In this document: positions 1-7,042 of the stretch, piece after piece | How positions within the stretch are numbered: the stretch's first letter is position 1 | How the letters are laid out: each line of letters starts with the position of its first letter | NCBI GenBank assembly: GCA_021818075.1 | Contig: JAKAFD010000008.1 | Coordinates: 3,572-22,595, forward strand | Length of the DNA: 19,024 nt | Direction: 5' to 3' | Source of the DNA: a bacterium | Lineage (GTDB): Bacteria > Patescibacteriota > Patescibacteriia > Patescibacteriales > Patescibacteriaceae | Position numbers and translations under genes: made by a program | The notes under the pieces: model-generated | The model's database searches: none | What the model was told of the DNA's origin: nothing | The model's input: only the letters and a program-made list of their open reading frames with translations

Positions 1-686
1 TAATCATTAGAAAAAAATTAAGCGCCGTACCGCGCGGTTTGCAGAACGGCTTGGAGGCCATCGTGGAAATGTTTTTGAATTTGTTTGACGGCGTAACCGG
101 CGACCGCAGCAAGTCGCTTAAATTCGCGCCGCTGGTGCTGGCCTTTTTCTTTTTCATCTTGCTGAATAATTGGCTGGGTATTTTGCCCGGCGTCGGTTCC
201 ATCGGCCAAATCGTGGGCGAGGGCGGCCATGAAATTTTTGTGCCATACTTTCGCGGCGGCACGGCTGATTTAAATACCACTTTAGCTTTGGCAATTATCG
301 GCGTGGTCTTGAGCCATATTTTTGGCATTATGTCTTTGGGCCTTTGGCACCACTTTAACAAATTTATCAATTTAAAAGCCTTGCTGGAAATTCCCAAAAA
401 GATTCGCCGCGAGCCGACAATTATTTTAATTAATCCCATCAAAGCATTTGTCGGGTTGATTGAAATCGTGGGCGAGGCGGCTAAGGTGGCCAGCTTGTCC
501 TTTCGTTTGTTCGGCAATATTTTTGCCGGCGAGGTGCTCTTAGCTTCTATGTCGGCTATTCTGGCCTTCGGCGTGCCGATTCCCTTTATGTTTTTGGAAA
601 TTATCGTCGGCTTGATTCAGGCGTTAATCTTTGCTATTCTCATTTTGATTTATTTAAATATTAATACCGCTCAAGAAGAGCATTAA
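1..686 (+). CDS. atpB: ATP synthase F0 subunit a (5' end outside window)
   Basis: Membrane subunit a of F1F0-ATP synthase, which forms the two half-channels for ions next to the c-ring. The reading frame is open to the left edge (first full codon at 3), and the residues before the first possible start (TTG at 39) read VPRGLQNGLE, typical internal subunit-a sequence, so the true start lies outside the window. About 227 residues are visible. The hallmark segment SFRLFGNIFAGE contains the essential Arg (codon 504-506, equivalent to E. coli R210), and several long hydrophobic helices follow the family pattern through the C-terminal FAILILIYLNI. It is followed after 10 nt by atpE, in the usual B-E-F-H order. 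Identification is firm; only the N-terminus is missing. Confidence 0.96.
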   Translation, partial: IIRKKLSAVPRGLQNGLEAIVEMFLNLFDGVTGDRSKSLKFAPLVLAFFFFILLNNWLGILPGVGSIGQIVGEGGHEIFVPYFRGGTADLNTTLALAIIGVVLSHIFGIMSLGLWHHFNKFINLKALLEIPKKIRREPTIILINPIKAFVGLIEIVGEAAKVASLSFRLFGNIFAGEVLLASMSAILAFGVPIPFMFLEIIVGLIQALIFAILILIYLNINTAQEEH

Positions 687-696
687 TTATAAAATT

Positions 697-912
697 ATGG
701 AAAATGTCATGTTAGCCAAAGCGTTGGCTATTGGTATCGGTTCGCTCGGTCCGGCTTTAGGCATCGGTTTTATCGGCGCCAAAGCCATGGAAGGTATCGG
801 CCGCAATCCGGAAGCCGCCGGCAAAATCTTAGTGCCGATGCTGTTGGCCTGCGCCTTTGCCGAAGCGGTGGCTATTTACGCTTTGGTTATTGCTTTCAGC
901 ATTAGCAAATAG
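697..912 (+). CDS. atpE: ATP synthase F0 subunit c
   Basis: Proteolipid that forms the rotating c-ring. At 71 aa it is the normal family length: two transmembrane helices joined by the polar loop GRNPEA (residues 35-40). The ion-binding carboxylate is Glu56 in FAEAVAIYALVIAF. The residues that coordinate Na+ in sodium-driven rings (Gln in helix 1, Ser/Thr right after the Glu) are absent: helix 1 has GPALGIGFIG and Glu56 is followed by Ala-Val. The ring is therefore predicted to be proton-driven; this is inferred from motif comparison. No good Shine-Dalgarno site precedes the ATG, which sits 10 nt after atpB, so translation may be coupled. A hairpin-forming spacer follows. Confidence 0.97.
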   Translation: MENVMLAKALAIGIGSLGPALGIGFIGAKAMEGIGRNPEAAGKILVPMLLACAFAEAVAIYALVIAFSISK

Positions 913-925
913 GGGCTGGGCCCGA

Positions 926-950
926 GGCCGGAGGGTATTACCCTATGGCC
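926..950 (+). other. Hairpin in the atpE-atpF spacer
   Basis: The 65-nt spacer holds an imperfect inverted repeat, AGGGT-att-ACCCT flanked by GGCC on both sides (926-929 and 947-950), and then T/C/A-rich repeats of ATCCTA (953-973). It sits just after the c-subunit gene, whose product is needed in the largest number of copies, so a role in mRNA stability or partial termination is possible. It has no T-run and is not a strong terminator. The role is inference only. Confidence 0.4.
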
Positions 951-977
951 TTAATCCTATATCCTAAATCCTAATTT

Positions 978-1466
978 ATGGAGTCAATTATCAGCGTCTT
1001 TCATTTGGATGTAAAACTGCTCATCGCCCAGATGGTAAATTTTGCTATTGTCTTGGCCGTGCTCTATTGGTTGGCCTTTAAGCCTTTAATCAAGGTGATG
1101 AGCGACCGTAGCGCCAAAATTGAACGCGGTTTAAAAGAAGCTGAAGAAATTAGCGCGCGGTTGGAAGGCGCTAAAGCCGAGCAGGCGCAAATTCTAGCCG
1201 AAGCTAAACGGGAAGCGGCCGAAATTATTGCCAGTTCGCGAACAATCGGCGAAGACAAAAAAAATCAGTTGATTGCCCAGGCTAAAGAAGAAATCGGCAA
1301 GGTCATCACCCAGGAAAAAGAACAGCTGCAGGCGGAAAAAGCCAAAACCCTGCAGGAGTTAAAAGCGGAGACGGCGGATTTGGTGGTGGCGGTTTGCGCT
1401 AAATTGCTGGGCGAGCAGGGTAGTAAGGAGATTGATAAAAATTTGGTAAATAAGTTTTTGAAATAA
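978..1466 (+). CDS. atpF: ATP synthase F0 subunit b
   Basis: Peripheral stalk subunit b, which holds F1 against rotation. The 162 aa begin with one transmembrane helix (about residues 12-33), followed by a polar elbow (FKPLIKVMSDRSAKIERGL) and a long Ala/Glu/Lys-rich right-handed coiled-coil helix to the C-terminus, which binds the delta subunit. Length and layout are normal for b. It lies between atpE and atpH, and its TAA stop is directly followed by the atpH ATG with no spacer, so the two are translationally linked. No Shine-Dalgarno site is obvious before its ATG. Confidence 0.95.
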   Translation: MESIISVFHLDVKLLIAQMVNFAIVLAVLYWLAFKPLIKVMSDRSAKIERGLKEAEEISARLEGAKAEQAQILAEAKREAAEIIASSRTIGEDKKNQLIAQAKEEIGKVITQEKEQLQAEKAKTLQELKAETADLVVAVCAKLLGEQGSKEIDKNLVNKFLK

Positions 1467-1868
1467 ATGAAAATTTCCGCTAAACAATACGCCCGCGGTT
1501 TATATGAAGCGGCCGACGGTCAAACCTCAAAGGAGCAGACGGCGATGGTTGGTCGTTTTTTACAGCTCTTGAAAGCGCAGGGCCGTTTCAGTTTGGCTAA
1601 CCGCGTAGTGGCAGAATTGGAGAAGATAGTTTTAGACCGGCAAGGCATCGTGGCGGCCGAAGTTAAAAGCGCCCGGGGCTTGAGCGCCGCGACTTTGCAG
1701 AGCTTGAGCCAGATGATTAAAGACAAAACTGCCTGCCGCGAGGTTAGGCTGACGGAAAAGATTGCCCCGGAAGTTTTAGGCGGCGCGGTGGTGAAATATC
1801 AGGATAAAATTATCAATTTTAGTTTTCAATATTTTTTAGCTAAAATGAAACAAGTATTAATTAAATAA
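1467..1868 (+). CDS. atpH: ATP synthase F1 subunit delta (short form)
   Basis: Delta (OSCP-like) subunit connecting the b stalk to F1. It begins MKISAKQYARGLYEA, the usual N-terminal motif (Y-A-x-A/G-L), and ends with the family signature EKIAPEVLGGAVVKYQDKIINFSF, equivalent to the conserved I-D-x-S-V/L tail region. At 133 aa it is shorter than the usual roughly 175-180 aa, with the loss in the N-terminal helical domain; short forms of this kind are common in Patescibacteria. Its ATG abuts the atpF stop. The usual next gene, atpA, does not follow; the carbonic-anhydrase-like gene does. Confidence 0.9.
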   Translation: MKISAKQYARGLYEAADGQTSKEQTAMVGRFLQLLKAQGRFSLANRVVAELEKIVLDRQGIVAAEVKSARGLSAATLQSLSQMIKDKTACREVRLTEKIAPEVLGGAVVKYQDKIINFSFQYFLAKMKQVLIK

Positions 1869-1901
1869 AGTATTCATAGTACATTTTAAAAAGGAAAAAA
1901 T

Positions 1902-2981
1902 ATGAGTAAAATCTTGGAAAAACCAAGTCATGAGGCGCCAATTGAAGAAAAAATTAGTTGGGTGCGAAAATTAAACCAGGAACATTCCGACTTTTTTTGT
2001 TCTCCCGACGAGGAGTTGTCGCGGCGGTTATATCGAGCACAACATCCGACCGAAATTTGCGCTTTTAAGTGCATGGACGGCAGAATTAATATTCCGATTT
2101 TAACCAAGACGCCTTTGGGGATTATCCAGCCCTTTCGCAATTTGGGTGGAAAATTTGATTTGGGCTGGCCTTATCTGGGTCAGGTTTTTGAGGAATGGGT
2201 AAATTACGCCGTGAGCAAGGGCAGAAAATGTTTAGTCATGGTGACTTACCATTTTTCTCAAGGCGATACCCATCGCGGTTGTGCCGGTTTTCAGTATGAT
2301 AAAGCGGCGTCCGTTGCTTTCACCTATTCTTTCAAGCAACAAATTGAAAGAATTTTTGGTGAAAAGCGGTCGGTGGTTTATCCGATTGTCGTTGGTCTGG
2401 AGACGGATACCGACGCTTTAATTTTTCATGGTGTGGATGACCGGCAACTTGATTTAGGCCAAATTGATGCCGGAATTGGTATTGATGTTTTGCGCGGTAA
2501 GTTATCAGAACTTTATCCGGACATGAAGGAGAGAATGGTGGAGGATTTATTGCCTTTGGTTGTCGGCAATTTAAAACAAATTGCCGAGATTAAAGTGGCC
2601 GATCGTTTGGTAATCGATTCGGAACATCGGGAATTTATTGTCGGCATTGGCCGCGGCTTTGATTGGTTGCATGAACCGAATATTGCTCTACTAATCGGTC
2701 CTTATAGTCCTGATTTATATCAGCCGATTAAAACTGCCTTTGAAATCATTCAAAGCAATATGGAGGCTGGTAAAATCAAGGATGACGGTTTCATTATTTT
2801 ATCTTCGGCGCCTTATTTTAGAGATTTGGGGGTAGATAAACAACGAGCCGTTGAAAAAACTAAATTTTTAACTGATTTAGCTAGAGAAGTAGCCAATAAA
2901 AGATTCCCTGGTTTAGCTGGCAAAATGCATTCTTTGTCGGCTATCCTCGATAGAAATACCAGAAAAATTGAAGAAGTTTAA
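1902..2981 (+). CDS. Beta-carbonic-anhydrase-like protein
   Basis: A 359-aa soluble protein. Three motifs appear in the order and approximate spacing of beta-class carbonic anhydrases: C57-M-D59-G-R61 (CxDxR: Zn ligand plus the Asp-Arg dyad), F78-R79-N80-L-G-G (the xRNxG strand), and H124-R-G-C127-A-G (HxxC, two Zn ligands). C57 and H124 are 67 residues apart, against 56 in E. coli Can. From about residue 160 the C-terminal half is unlike small beta-CAs and I do not recognise it. The expected reaction would be CO2/bicarbonate interconversion, but this is inferred from motifs; the protein may use the fold for something else. An AAGGA ribosome site precedes ATG 1902. It lies 33 nt after atpH with no visible promoter and is closed by a terminator, so it is probably the last gene of the ATP synthase transcript. 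Confidence 0.55.
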   Translation: MSKILEKPSHEAPIEEKISWVRKLNQEHSDFFCSPDEELSRRLYRAQHPTEICAFKCMDGRINIPILTKTPLGIIQPFRNLGGKFDLGWPYLGQVFEEWVNYAVSKGRKCLVMVTYHFSQGDTHRGCAGFQYDKAASVAFTYSFKQQIERIFGEKRSVVYPIVVGLETDTDALIFHGVDDRQLDLGQIDAGIGIDVLRGKLSELYPDMKERMVEDLLPLVVGNLKQIAEIKVADRLVIDSEHREFIVGIGRGFDWLHEPNIALLIGPYSPDLYQPIKTAFEIIQSNMEAGKIKDDGFIILSSAPYFRDLGVDKQRAVEKTKFLTDLAREVANKRFPGLAGKMHSLSAILDRNTRKIEEV

Positions 2982-2989
2982 AGTTTTAA

Positions 2990-3017
2990 CCCGCGTGTCA
3001 GCAACGCGGGTTTTTTT
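2990..3017 (+). terminator. Rho-independent terminator after the atp operon
   Basis: Perfect 7-bp stem CCCGCGT / ACGCGGG with a 7-nt loop, followed by seven T residues. It starts 8 nt after the stop codon of the carbonic-anhydrase-like gene and ends the atpB-E-F-H unit. Confidence 0.93.
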
Positions 3018-3025
3018 ATGTTTAA

Positions 3026-3054
3026 TTGACAAATTTCAAAAGGAGCCTTATATT
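3026..3054 (+). promoter_or_regulatory. Sigma-70 promoter for the zinc-ribbon gene
   Basis: TTGACA (3026-3031), 17-nt spacer, TATATT (3049-3054). Start of transcription is expected near 3061, giving a leader of about 60 nt that contains a small palindrome, TTAGC-TAA-GCTAA. It lies directly behind the preceding terminator, so the downstream gene is its own transcription unit. Confidence 0.75.
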
Positions 3055-3121
3055 TAGCTATATATTATTAATAGGTTTTATTATCTTCGCGTTTAGCTAA
3101 GCTAAGAAACCGCCTTAACAA

Positions 3122-3292
3122 ATGGAAAACAGAGACTTTTCCCCTCGCCGGGAAATGGTCAAGGGTAATTGGACTTGCGCCGGTTGCGGTGCCAGTATCA
3201 CCGAATTGCCCTTTGAACCAGACGGCGAACGGCCTCTCTACTGCCGCGATTGTCATCGCCAGAGAATGGCCAATCGTCCGAGACGCTTCTAA
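3122..3292 (+). CDS. Small CxxC-x18-CxxC zinc-ribbon protein
   Basis: A 56-aa basic protein with two Cys pairs, C19-A-G-C22 and C41-R-D-C44, separated by 18 residues, then a basic tail ending RRF. This matches the small CxxC-x17-CxxC type of zinc-ribbon protein that is frequent in Patescibacteria and some Chloroflexi; a structural Zn site is expected. The Arg-rich ends suggest nucleic-acid or ribosome binding, which is inference. It has its own consensus promoter and a strong terminator behind it, so it is monocistronic. No clear Shine-Dalgarno site precedes the ATG. Specific function unknown. Confidence 0.82.
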   Translation: MENRDFSPRREMVKGNWTCAGCGASITELPFEPDGERPLYCRDCHRQRMANRPRRF

Positions 3293-3350
3293 GCGCTAAG
3301 ATGATTTAAGAGATATTAACTAGTTTTCAAACGAGATAATATTTTCTAAA

Positions 3351-3384
3351 AAAACACCTCCCGAAAAACGTCGGGAGGTGTTTT
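3351..3384. terminator. Bidirectional terminator between the zinc-ribbon gene and nrdB
   Basis: Perfect 14-bp inverted repeat with a 6-nt loop (AAAACG). The core ACACCTCCCGA / TCGGGAGGTGT is flanked by A-run and T-run, so it can terminate transcripts from both the rightward zinc-ribbon gene and the leftward nrdAB operon. Confidence 0.95.
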
Positions 3385-3393
3385 TGGTTGATT

Positions 3394-4404
3394 TTAATTT
3401 TGGGTCTCTGATTTTTTGTTGGCCAGCGAGTTGACTTCGTAGTTGGTATTTTGCGCTTCAAAGAAATTAACCAGCTCCAGCGTGTCCATGGCCGCAGCCA
3501 TCCACTTGGCCGGATTGCTGACTTTGAAGTGCGGCGTGAAGCCGAGCTCTTCCAGGCGTCGGTCGGCGACATATTGTACATACTGATTAACATAGTCGGC
3601 ATTGAGGCCCAAGATGCCGTGCGGGAACATGGCTTGGTTGTAAGAGTTTTCCATAGCCACGCCATCAATAATCATTTGTCTGATTTCCTGGCTGAATTCC
3701 GGCGTAACGATATCGGGATTTTCCTCCAAGATGGTTAAAATTAAATTGATGCCGAATTTTAGGTGCAGGCTTTCATCGCGCACCACCCAATCAATCATCG
3801 AGCCGAAATTTCTTAACAGTTTTCTTTGTCTGAAACTTAAAGCCACCATAAAGCCGCTGTAAAACCAAATGCCTTCCATAATAACGTTATAGGCGACCAG
3901 GTTGCGGACAAAATCTTTTTTGCCTTCGGGCGAATTAATATCCAGCCGGTCGTTGGCCAGACGCGAGAGATAGTTGGTGACAAAATCCTCTTTAACTTTT
4001 ATAGCCGGTTTATCCAAATGCCACTTGAAAATCGCGGCGCGATCCACCGGAAAAGTTTCCAAGACATATTCAAAGGCCTGGCAGTGGTTGGCCTCCTCCC
4101 ACATTTGTTTAGCCAGATATAAATGCGTTTCCGGCGCCTTGAGATAAGGATAAACGCCCAGCGCCAGCGTGCGGTTGACAATCAGTTCCGAGGGGTTGAA
4201 AAAACTCATCAAAAAAGTGACGGCGTGTTTTTCATCGTCAGTCATTTTTTTCCAGTCCTCCAAATCTTCGCCTAGGGCGATTTCGTGGGGGAACCAGGTG
4301 TTGGCGACGGCTTGGTTATATAAATCATAAGCCCATTGATATTTAATCGGCCGCAGATTCATATCTTCATTTAATGGTTTACCTAATATCATATTATTCG
4401 TCAT
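3394..4404 (-). CDS. nrdB: Ribonucleotide reductase small subunit R2, class Ic type
   Basis: R2 subunit, which generates the oxidising cofactor used by NrdA for dNTP synthesis; 336 aa, ferritin-like. The metal ligands are E73, E104, H107, E177, E211 and H214. The first ligand is Glu where most R2 proteins have Asp, and the radical-Tyr position (H107+4) is Phe111. Each of these residues is offset by 16 from the Chlamydia trachomatis class Ic R2 set (E89, E120, H123, F127, E193, E227, H230), which uses a Mn/Fe cofactor and no Tyr radical. The C-terminal tail keeps the Tyr322 expected for radical transfer. The first ATG (4404) lies inside a palindromic repeat; the ATG at codon 5 (4392) is an alternative start. 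It lies 120 nt downstream of nrdA in the same direction and is probably co-transcribed with it. Confidence 0.95.
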   Translation of the reverse strand: MTNNMILGKPLNEDMNLRPIKYQWAYDLYNQAVANTWFPHEIALGEDLEDWKKMTDDEKHAVTFLMSFFNPSELIVNRTLALGVYPYLKAPETHLYLAKQMWEEANHCQAFEYVLETFPVDRAAIFKWHLDKPAIKVKEDFVTNYLSRLANDRLDINSPEGKKDFVRNLVAYNVIMEGIWFYSGFMVALSFRQRKLLRNFGSMIDWVVRDESLHLKFGINLILTILEENPDIVTPEFSQEIRQMIIDGVAMENSYNQAMFPHGILGLNADYVNQYVQYVADRRLEELGFTPHFKVSNPAKWMAAAMDTLELVNFFEAQNTNYEVNSLANKKSETQN

Positions 4405-4423
4405 TCCTGCGTAAGCAGGAATC
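4400..4423. repeat. Palindromic repeat overlapping the nrdB start
   Basis: ATTCCTGC-GTAA-GCAGGAAT is a perfect 8-bp inverted repeat (4403-4422), preceded by CGTC. Its outer edge CGTCATTCCTGC is nearly the inverted complement of GCCGGGATGACG at 4494-4505 (10 of 12 positions), so 4400-4505 may be a unit with terminal inverted repeats inserted between nrdA and nrdB. The first ATG of nrdB is part of this repeat. Confidence 0.6.
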
Positions 4424-4448
4424 TAAAATTTGTTAGTAAAATAATAGT

Positions 4449-4519
4449 CTGGATCCCGGCTCGCGCTCTATTTCCTGCAGAAATTTCGCTTGGCCGGGAT
4501 GACGGCTCACACGCCGTCA
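4449..4519 (+). repeat. 71-nt structured element, copy A
   Basis: Conserved segments CTGGATCCCGGCTCGC (4449-4464) and TTGGCCGGGA (4490-4499) form an outer 7-bp stem TCCCGGC/GCCGGGA. They enclose a 25-nt hairpin (4465-4489) with GC/GC at its base, an internal loop, ATTTC/GAAAT and a 5-nt loop. A third hairpin follows, TGACGGC-TCACAC-GCCGTCA (4500-4519), then AATTTTTT. Copy B (16867-16937) has the same length, loops and conserved segments but different stem sequences. It lies 5 nt beyond the nrdA stop, antisense to the nrdAB transcript. See findings. Confidence 0.8.
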
Positions 4520-4524
4520 ATTTT

Positions 4525-6993
4525 TTATTGACAACTTTCGCATTGTAATCTTTCCATCGGGTCTAAGGGACAGGCATCTTTAGAGACGCTGACAGTATTA
4601 ACCGCCGGAATGGCGACCGGTTGCGGTAATTTAACGGCGCCAAAACCCAGTTTGCCGATAGCCGTTGACTTGTTAACCTTAGTGGTGCTTTGTTCCGCGC
4701 TGTGGCGCGGCTTCATATGGAGGTAGTAAGTTGTTTTCAGGCCTTGGCGCCAGGCGGTCAGATAAATATTCATAATCTCGTCGGTGTCGCGCGTCTCCAG
4801 ATACATATTGCGGCTGATAGCCTGGTCAATCCATTTTTGGGCGCGCGCCGCCACCTCAATAAACGCCAGCGGGTTAATGGAAAACGAGTCTTTGTAAATA
4901 GTTTTTATATTTTCCGGAATATCTTTAATGTCGGCCAGCGAACCATAATCAGTTAACAGCTGGTCCTTAACTTGCTCCCACAGGCCCTTGGCTTTTAGGG
5001 CCAGCACCAGGTTAAAATTCAATTCCAAATATTTTCCCGACAAAGTGTGGCGCGAAAAAATTTGGGCAAAGCGCGGGTCAATGCCCGGCGAGGTGCCGGC
5101 CACGAGACCGATATTAGCGGTCGGGGCAATAGCCATCATTACCGAATTTCTGATGCCTTGTTTAACCTTGGCGCGCAAAGCCTCCCAATCCAGCGTACTG
5201 GTTTTAGCCACGCTCAAAATCTCGCCGCGCGAATTTTCCAAGTCTCTTAGCGTATCAAGCGGCAGCTCACCCTTAGACCAGCGCGAGCCGGCAAAATTTT
5301 GGTAAGCGCCTTTTTCTTTGGCTAAGTCGGCGCTTTCGGCAATGGCGTGGTAGCTGAAAAACTCAAAAATTTTATCAGCCAACTCGTAAGCCGCCGGCGA
5401 ATCATAAGCCAAGCCGAGTTGCTCCAAAGTATCGGCCAAACCCATTAGCCCCAAACCGACGGCGCGGTTGGCATGGTCAAAATTACTGGCCTCGGAAATT
5501 GGCGGCTGGTTGATGTCCACCAAGTTGTCTAGCTGGCGCAAACCGACTTTAACGGAGTCGGCCAGTTCGTCCCAATCAATGTCGCCATTTTTGATATGGC
5601 GCGCCAAATTGATGGACAATAAATTACAAACCGAAACATTATTGCGGTCTTGCGGCAGGGTAATTTCGGTGCAGAGATTGGAACAATGAATCGTGCCGGT
5701 GTTGTTATTCATAGCGCGGACATTGATGGCGTCTTTCCAGGTGATCCAGGGGTGCGAAGTGGACTGTAAGCTGACAATGATTTTACGCCACAGTTCCATC
5801 GCCGACATTTTTTTAAAGACGCGTAATTGACCGGCTTCGGCTTGGCGGACATATTCCGCGTAGCGGCGGCTGAAATCAGCGCCGTAAAGTTCAATCAAGT
5901 CCGGTGTTTCTTTGGGGTCAAACAAGTACCAGTCGGCGCCCGCGGCCACCCGTTTCATAAATTCGTCCGACAGGTAAACGGCGATGTTGGCGGTGCGGGT
6001 GCGGCGGTATTCGTCGCCGGCATTTTGTTTTAAGTCTAAAAATTCCTCAAAATCCAAATGCCAGTTCTCCATATAAAAGCACAGCGCTCCCATTTTTTTG
6101 CCGGCGCGGGAAATAGCGCGGATGGTGGAGTCGATAATGTGCAGGAAGGGGACGGGGCCGGAGGAAAAAGTGTTATTGGTGGAAATGGGCGAGCCGCTGG
6201 CGCGCAGGCGGGTGACATTAAGGCCGATGCCGCCGGTGGCTTTGGATAATTTCATGACATCAGCCACGGTTTTGCCGATATGTTCAATGCTGTCTTCCAT
6301 GTCCATCAAAAAACAATTGGACAATCTGGGCGTTGAAGTGCCGGCGTTGATGTTGGTGGAGCCGCCCGGCGAATATTTCAGTTCTTTCATTTTGCCATAA
6401 AATTTTAGGGCCGTAGCGGTCGGGTCGCTTTCGGTCAAACTCAAACCCATGGCCACGCGCAACCAAAAATATTGCGGCGTTTCCAATAATTTTTGTTCGC
6501 GGTTTTTGGTCAGGTAGCGTTTGGTCATGGTGGAGACGCCGGTGTAAGTTAAAAGTTCGTCGGCAGCCAAATCTAAGGCGTCGGCTAATTTTTCCAAATC
6601 AAATAATTTAGCCAAGCGTTCGTCTAAGAGGCCGCTGGCAGTTTGTTTGGCGATATAATCAAGAAAGCCCTGGCGGTGCGCCCGGCGCAGTTCCTCTTCG
6701 GTGTTGTAATCGCCCAGCACTTGCTTGTAGACGGTTTTTAAAAACAGCCGCGCGGCGATTTTATCAAAGTCCGGGTCGTCTTTGATGTTTTGCGCCGCCA
6801 CATTAATGGCCGCCTGGTCCAGTTCGGTCGTGGTAATGCCGTCGTAAAGCGTCAGAGCCATTTCCGAGGCGATTTGGGCGGTTTTGGCCACGGCGTCCGG
6901 CAGGCCCCGTGAGGCGCGGGCAATGGCCTGATTGATGCGGTCGGCGTTGAAGGCCTCCAGCGCCCCGTCAATCTTCTTAACTCGTATATCCAT
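4525..6993 (-). CDS. nrdA: Ribonucleoside-diphosphate reductase large subunit
   Basis: Catalytic R1 subunit that reduces ribonucleotides to deoxyribonucleotides; 822 aa. Residues 1 to about 90 are an ATP-cone domain (VKKIDGALEAFNADRI), implying dATP feedback control. Active-site residues are visible: C227 (RLSNCF), the N439-L-C441-T-E443 motif (thiyl Cys, Asn and Glu), C456 (VSVCNLLSIN) as the second redox Cys, Y756-Y757 for radical transfer to R2, and a C-terminal C818-E-S-C821 pair for re-reduction by thioredoxin or glutaredoxin. It is full length and starts at ATG 6993. It is first in the nrdA-nrdB operon, behind a promoter covered by two NrdR-box-like sites. The 120-nt gap to nrdB is largely filled by repeat sequence. 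Confidence 0.97.
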   Translation of the reverse strand: MDIRVKKIDGALEAFNADRINQAIARASRGLPDAVAKTAQIASEMALTLYDGITTTELDQAAINVAAQNIKDDPDFDKIAARLFLKTVYKQVLGDYNTEEELRRAHRQGFLDYIAKQTASGLLDERLAKLFDLEKLADALDLAADELLTYTGVSTMTKRYLTKNREQKLLETPQYFWLRVAMGLSLTESDPTATALKFYGKMKELKYSPGGSTNINAGTSTPRLSNCFLMDMEDSIEHIGKTVADVMKLSKATGGIGLNVTRLRASGSPISTNNTFSSGPVPFLHIIDSTIRAISRAGKKMGALCFYMENWHLDFEEFLDLKQNAGDEYRRTRTANIAVYLSDEFMKRVAAGADWYLFDPKETPDLIELYGADFSRRYAEYVRQAEAGQLRVFKKMSAMELWRKIIVSLQSTSHPWITWKDAINVRAMNNNTGTIHCSNLCTEITLPQDRNNVSVCNLLSINLARHIKNGDIDWDELADSVKVGLRQLDNLVDINQPPISEASNFDHANRAVGLGLMGLADTLEQLGLAYDSPAAYELADKIFEFFSYHAIAESADLAKEKGAYQNFAGSRWSKGELPLDTLRDLENSRGEILSVAKTSTLDWEALRAKVKQGIRNSVMMAIAPTANIGLVAGTSPGIDPRFAQIFSRHTLSGKYLELNFNLVLALKAKGLWEQVKDQLLTDYGSLADIKDIPENIKTIYKDSFSINPLAFIEVAARAQKWIDQAISRNMYLETRDTDEIMNIYLTAWRQGLKTTYYLHMKPRHSAEQSTTKVNKSTAIGKLGFGAVKLPQPVAIPAVNTVSVSKDACPLDPMERLQCESCQ

Positions 6994-7014
6994 AAAATAT
7001 AAGTTATTTGTTAT

Positions 7015-7030
7015 CCCAACATATTGTGTA
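7015..7030 (-). promoter_or_regulatory. NrdR box 1 (proximal)
   Basis: CCCAACATATTGTGTA is a 16-bp imperfect palindrome resembling the NrdR consensus (ACAC-type ends around ATATAT). It lies just downstream of the -10 element of the nrdA promoter and shares the 10-mer ACATATTGTG with box 2, exactly 32 bp away (about three helical turns), the spacing typical of tandem NrdR boxes. Confidence 0.75.
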
Positions 7031-7042
7031 GGGGGAAATTTT

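Noticed and set aside
39..686. TTG at 39 as the start of atpB
   Set aside because: The frame is open to the left edge and the residues before the TTG are conserved subunit-a sequence, so the gene is simply cut by the window.
926..950. Terminator after atpE
   Set aside because: The hairpin lacks a T-run and sits inside a standard atp gene order, so at most it would modulate transcript stability.
4449..4519. Integron attC site
   Set aside because: The folded, stem-variable architecture is reminiscent, but the core-site sequences (RYYYAAC / GTTRRRY) are absent and there are no cassette genes.
6036..6400. Long frames antisense to nrdA
   Set aside because: They are GC-rich shadows of the conserved RNR coding sequence with no ribosome sites or recognisable motifs.
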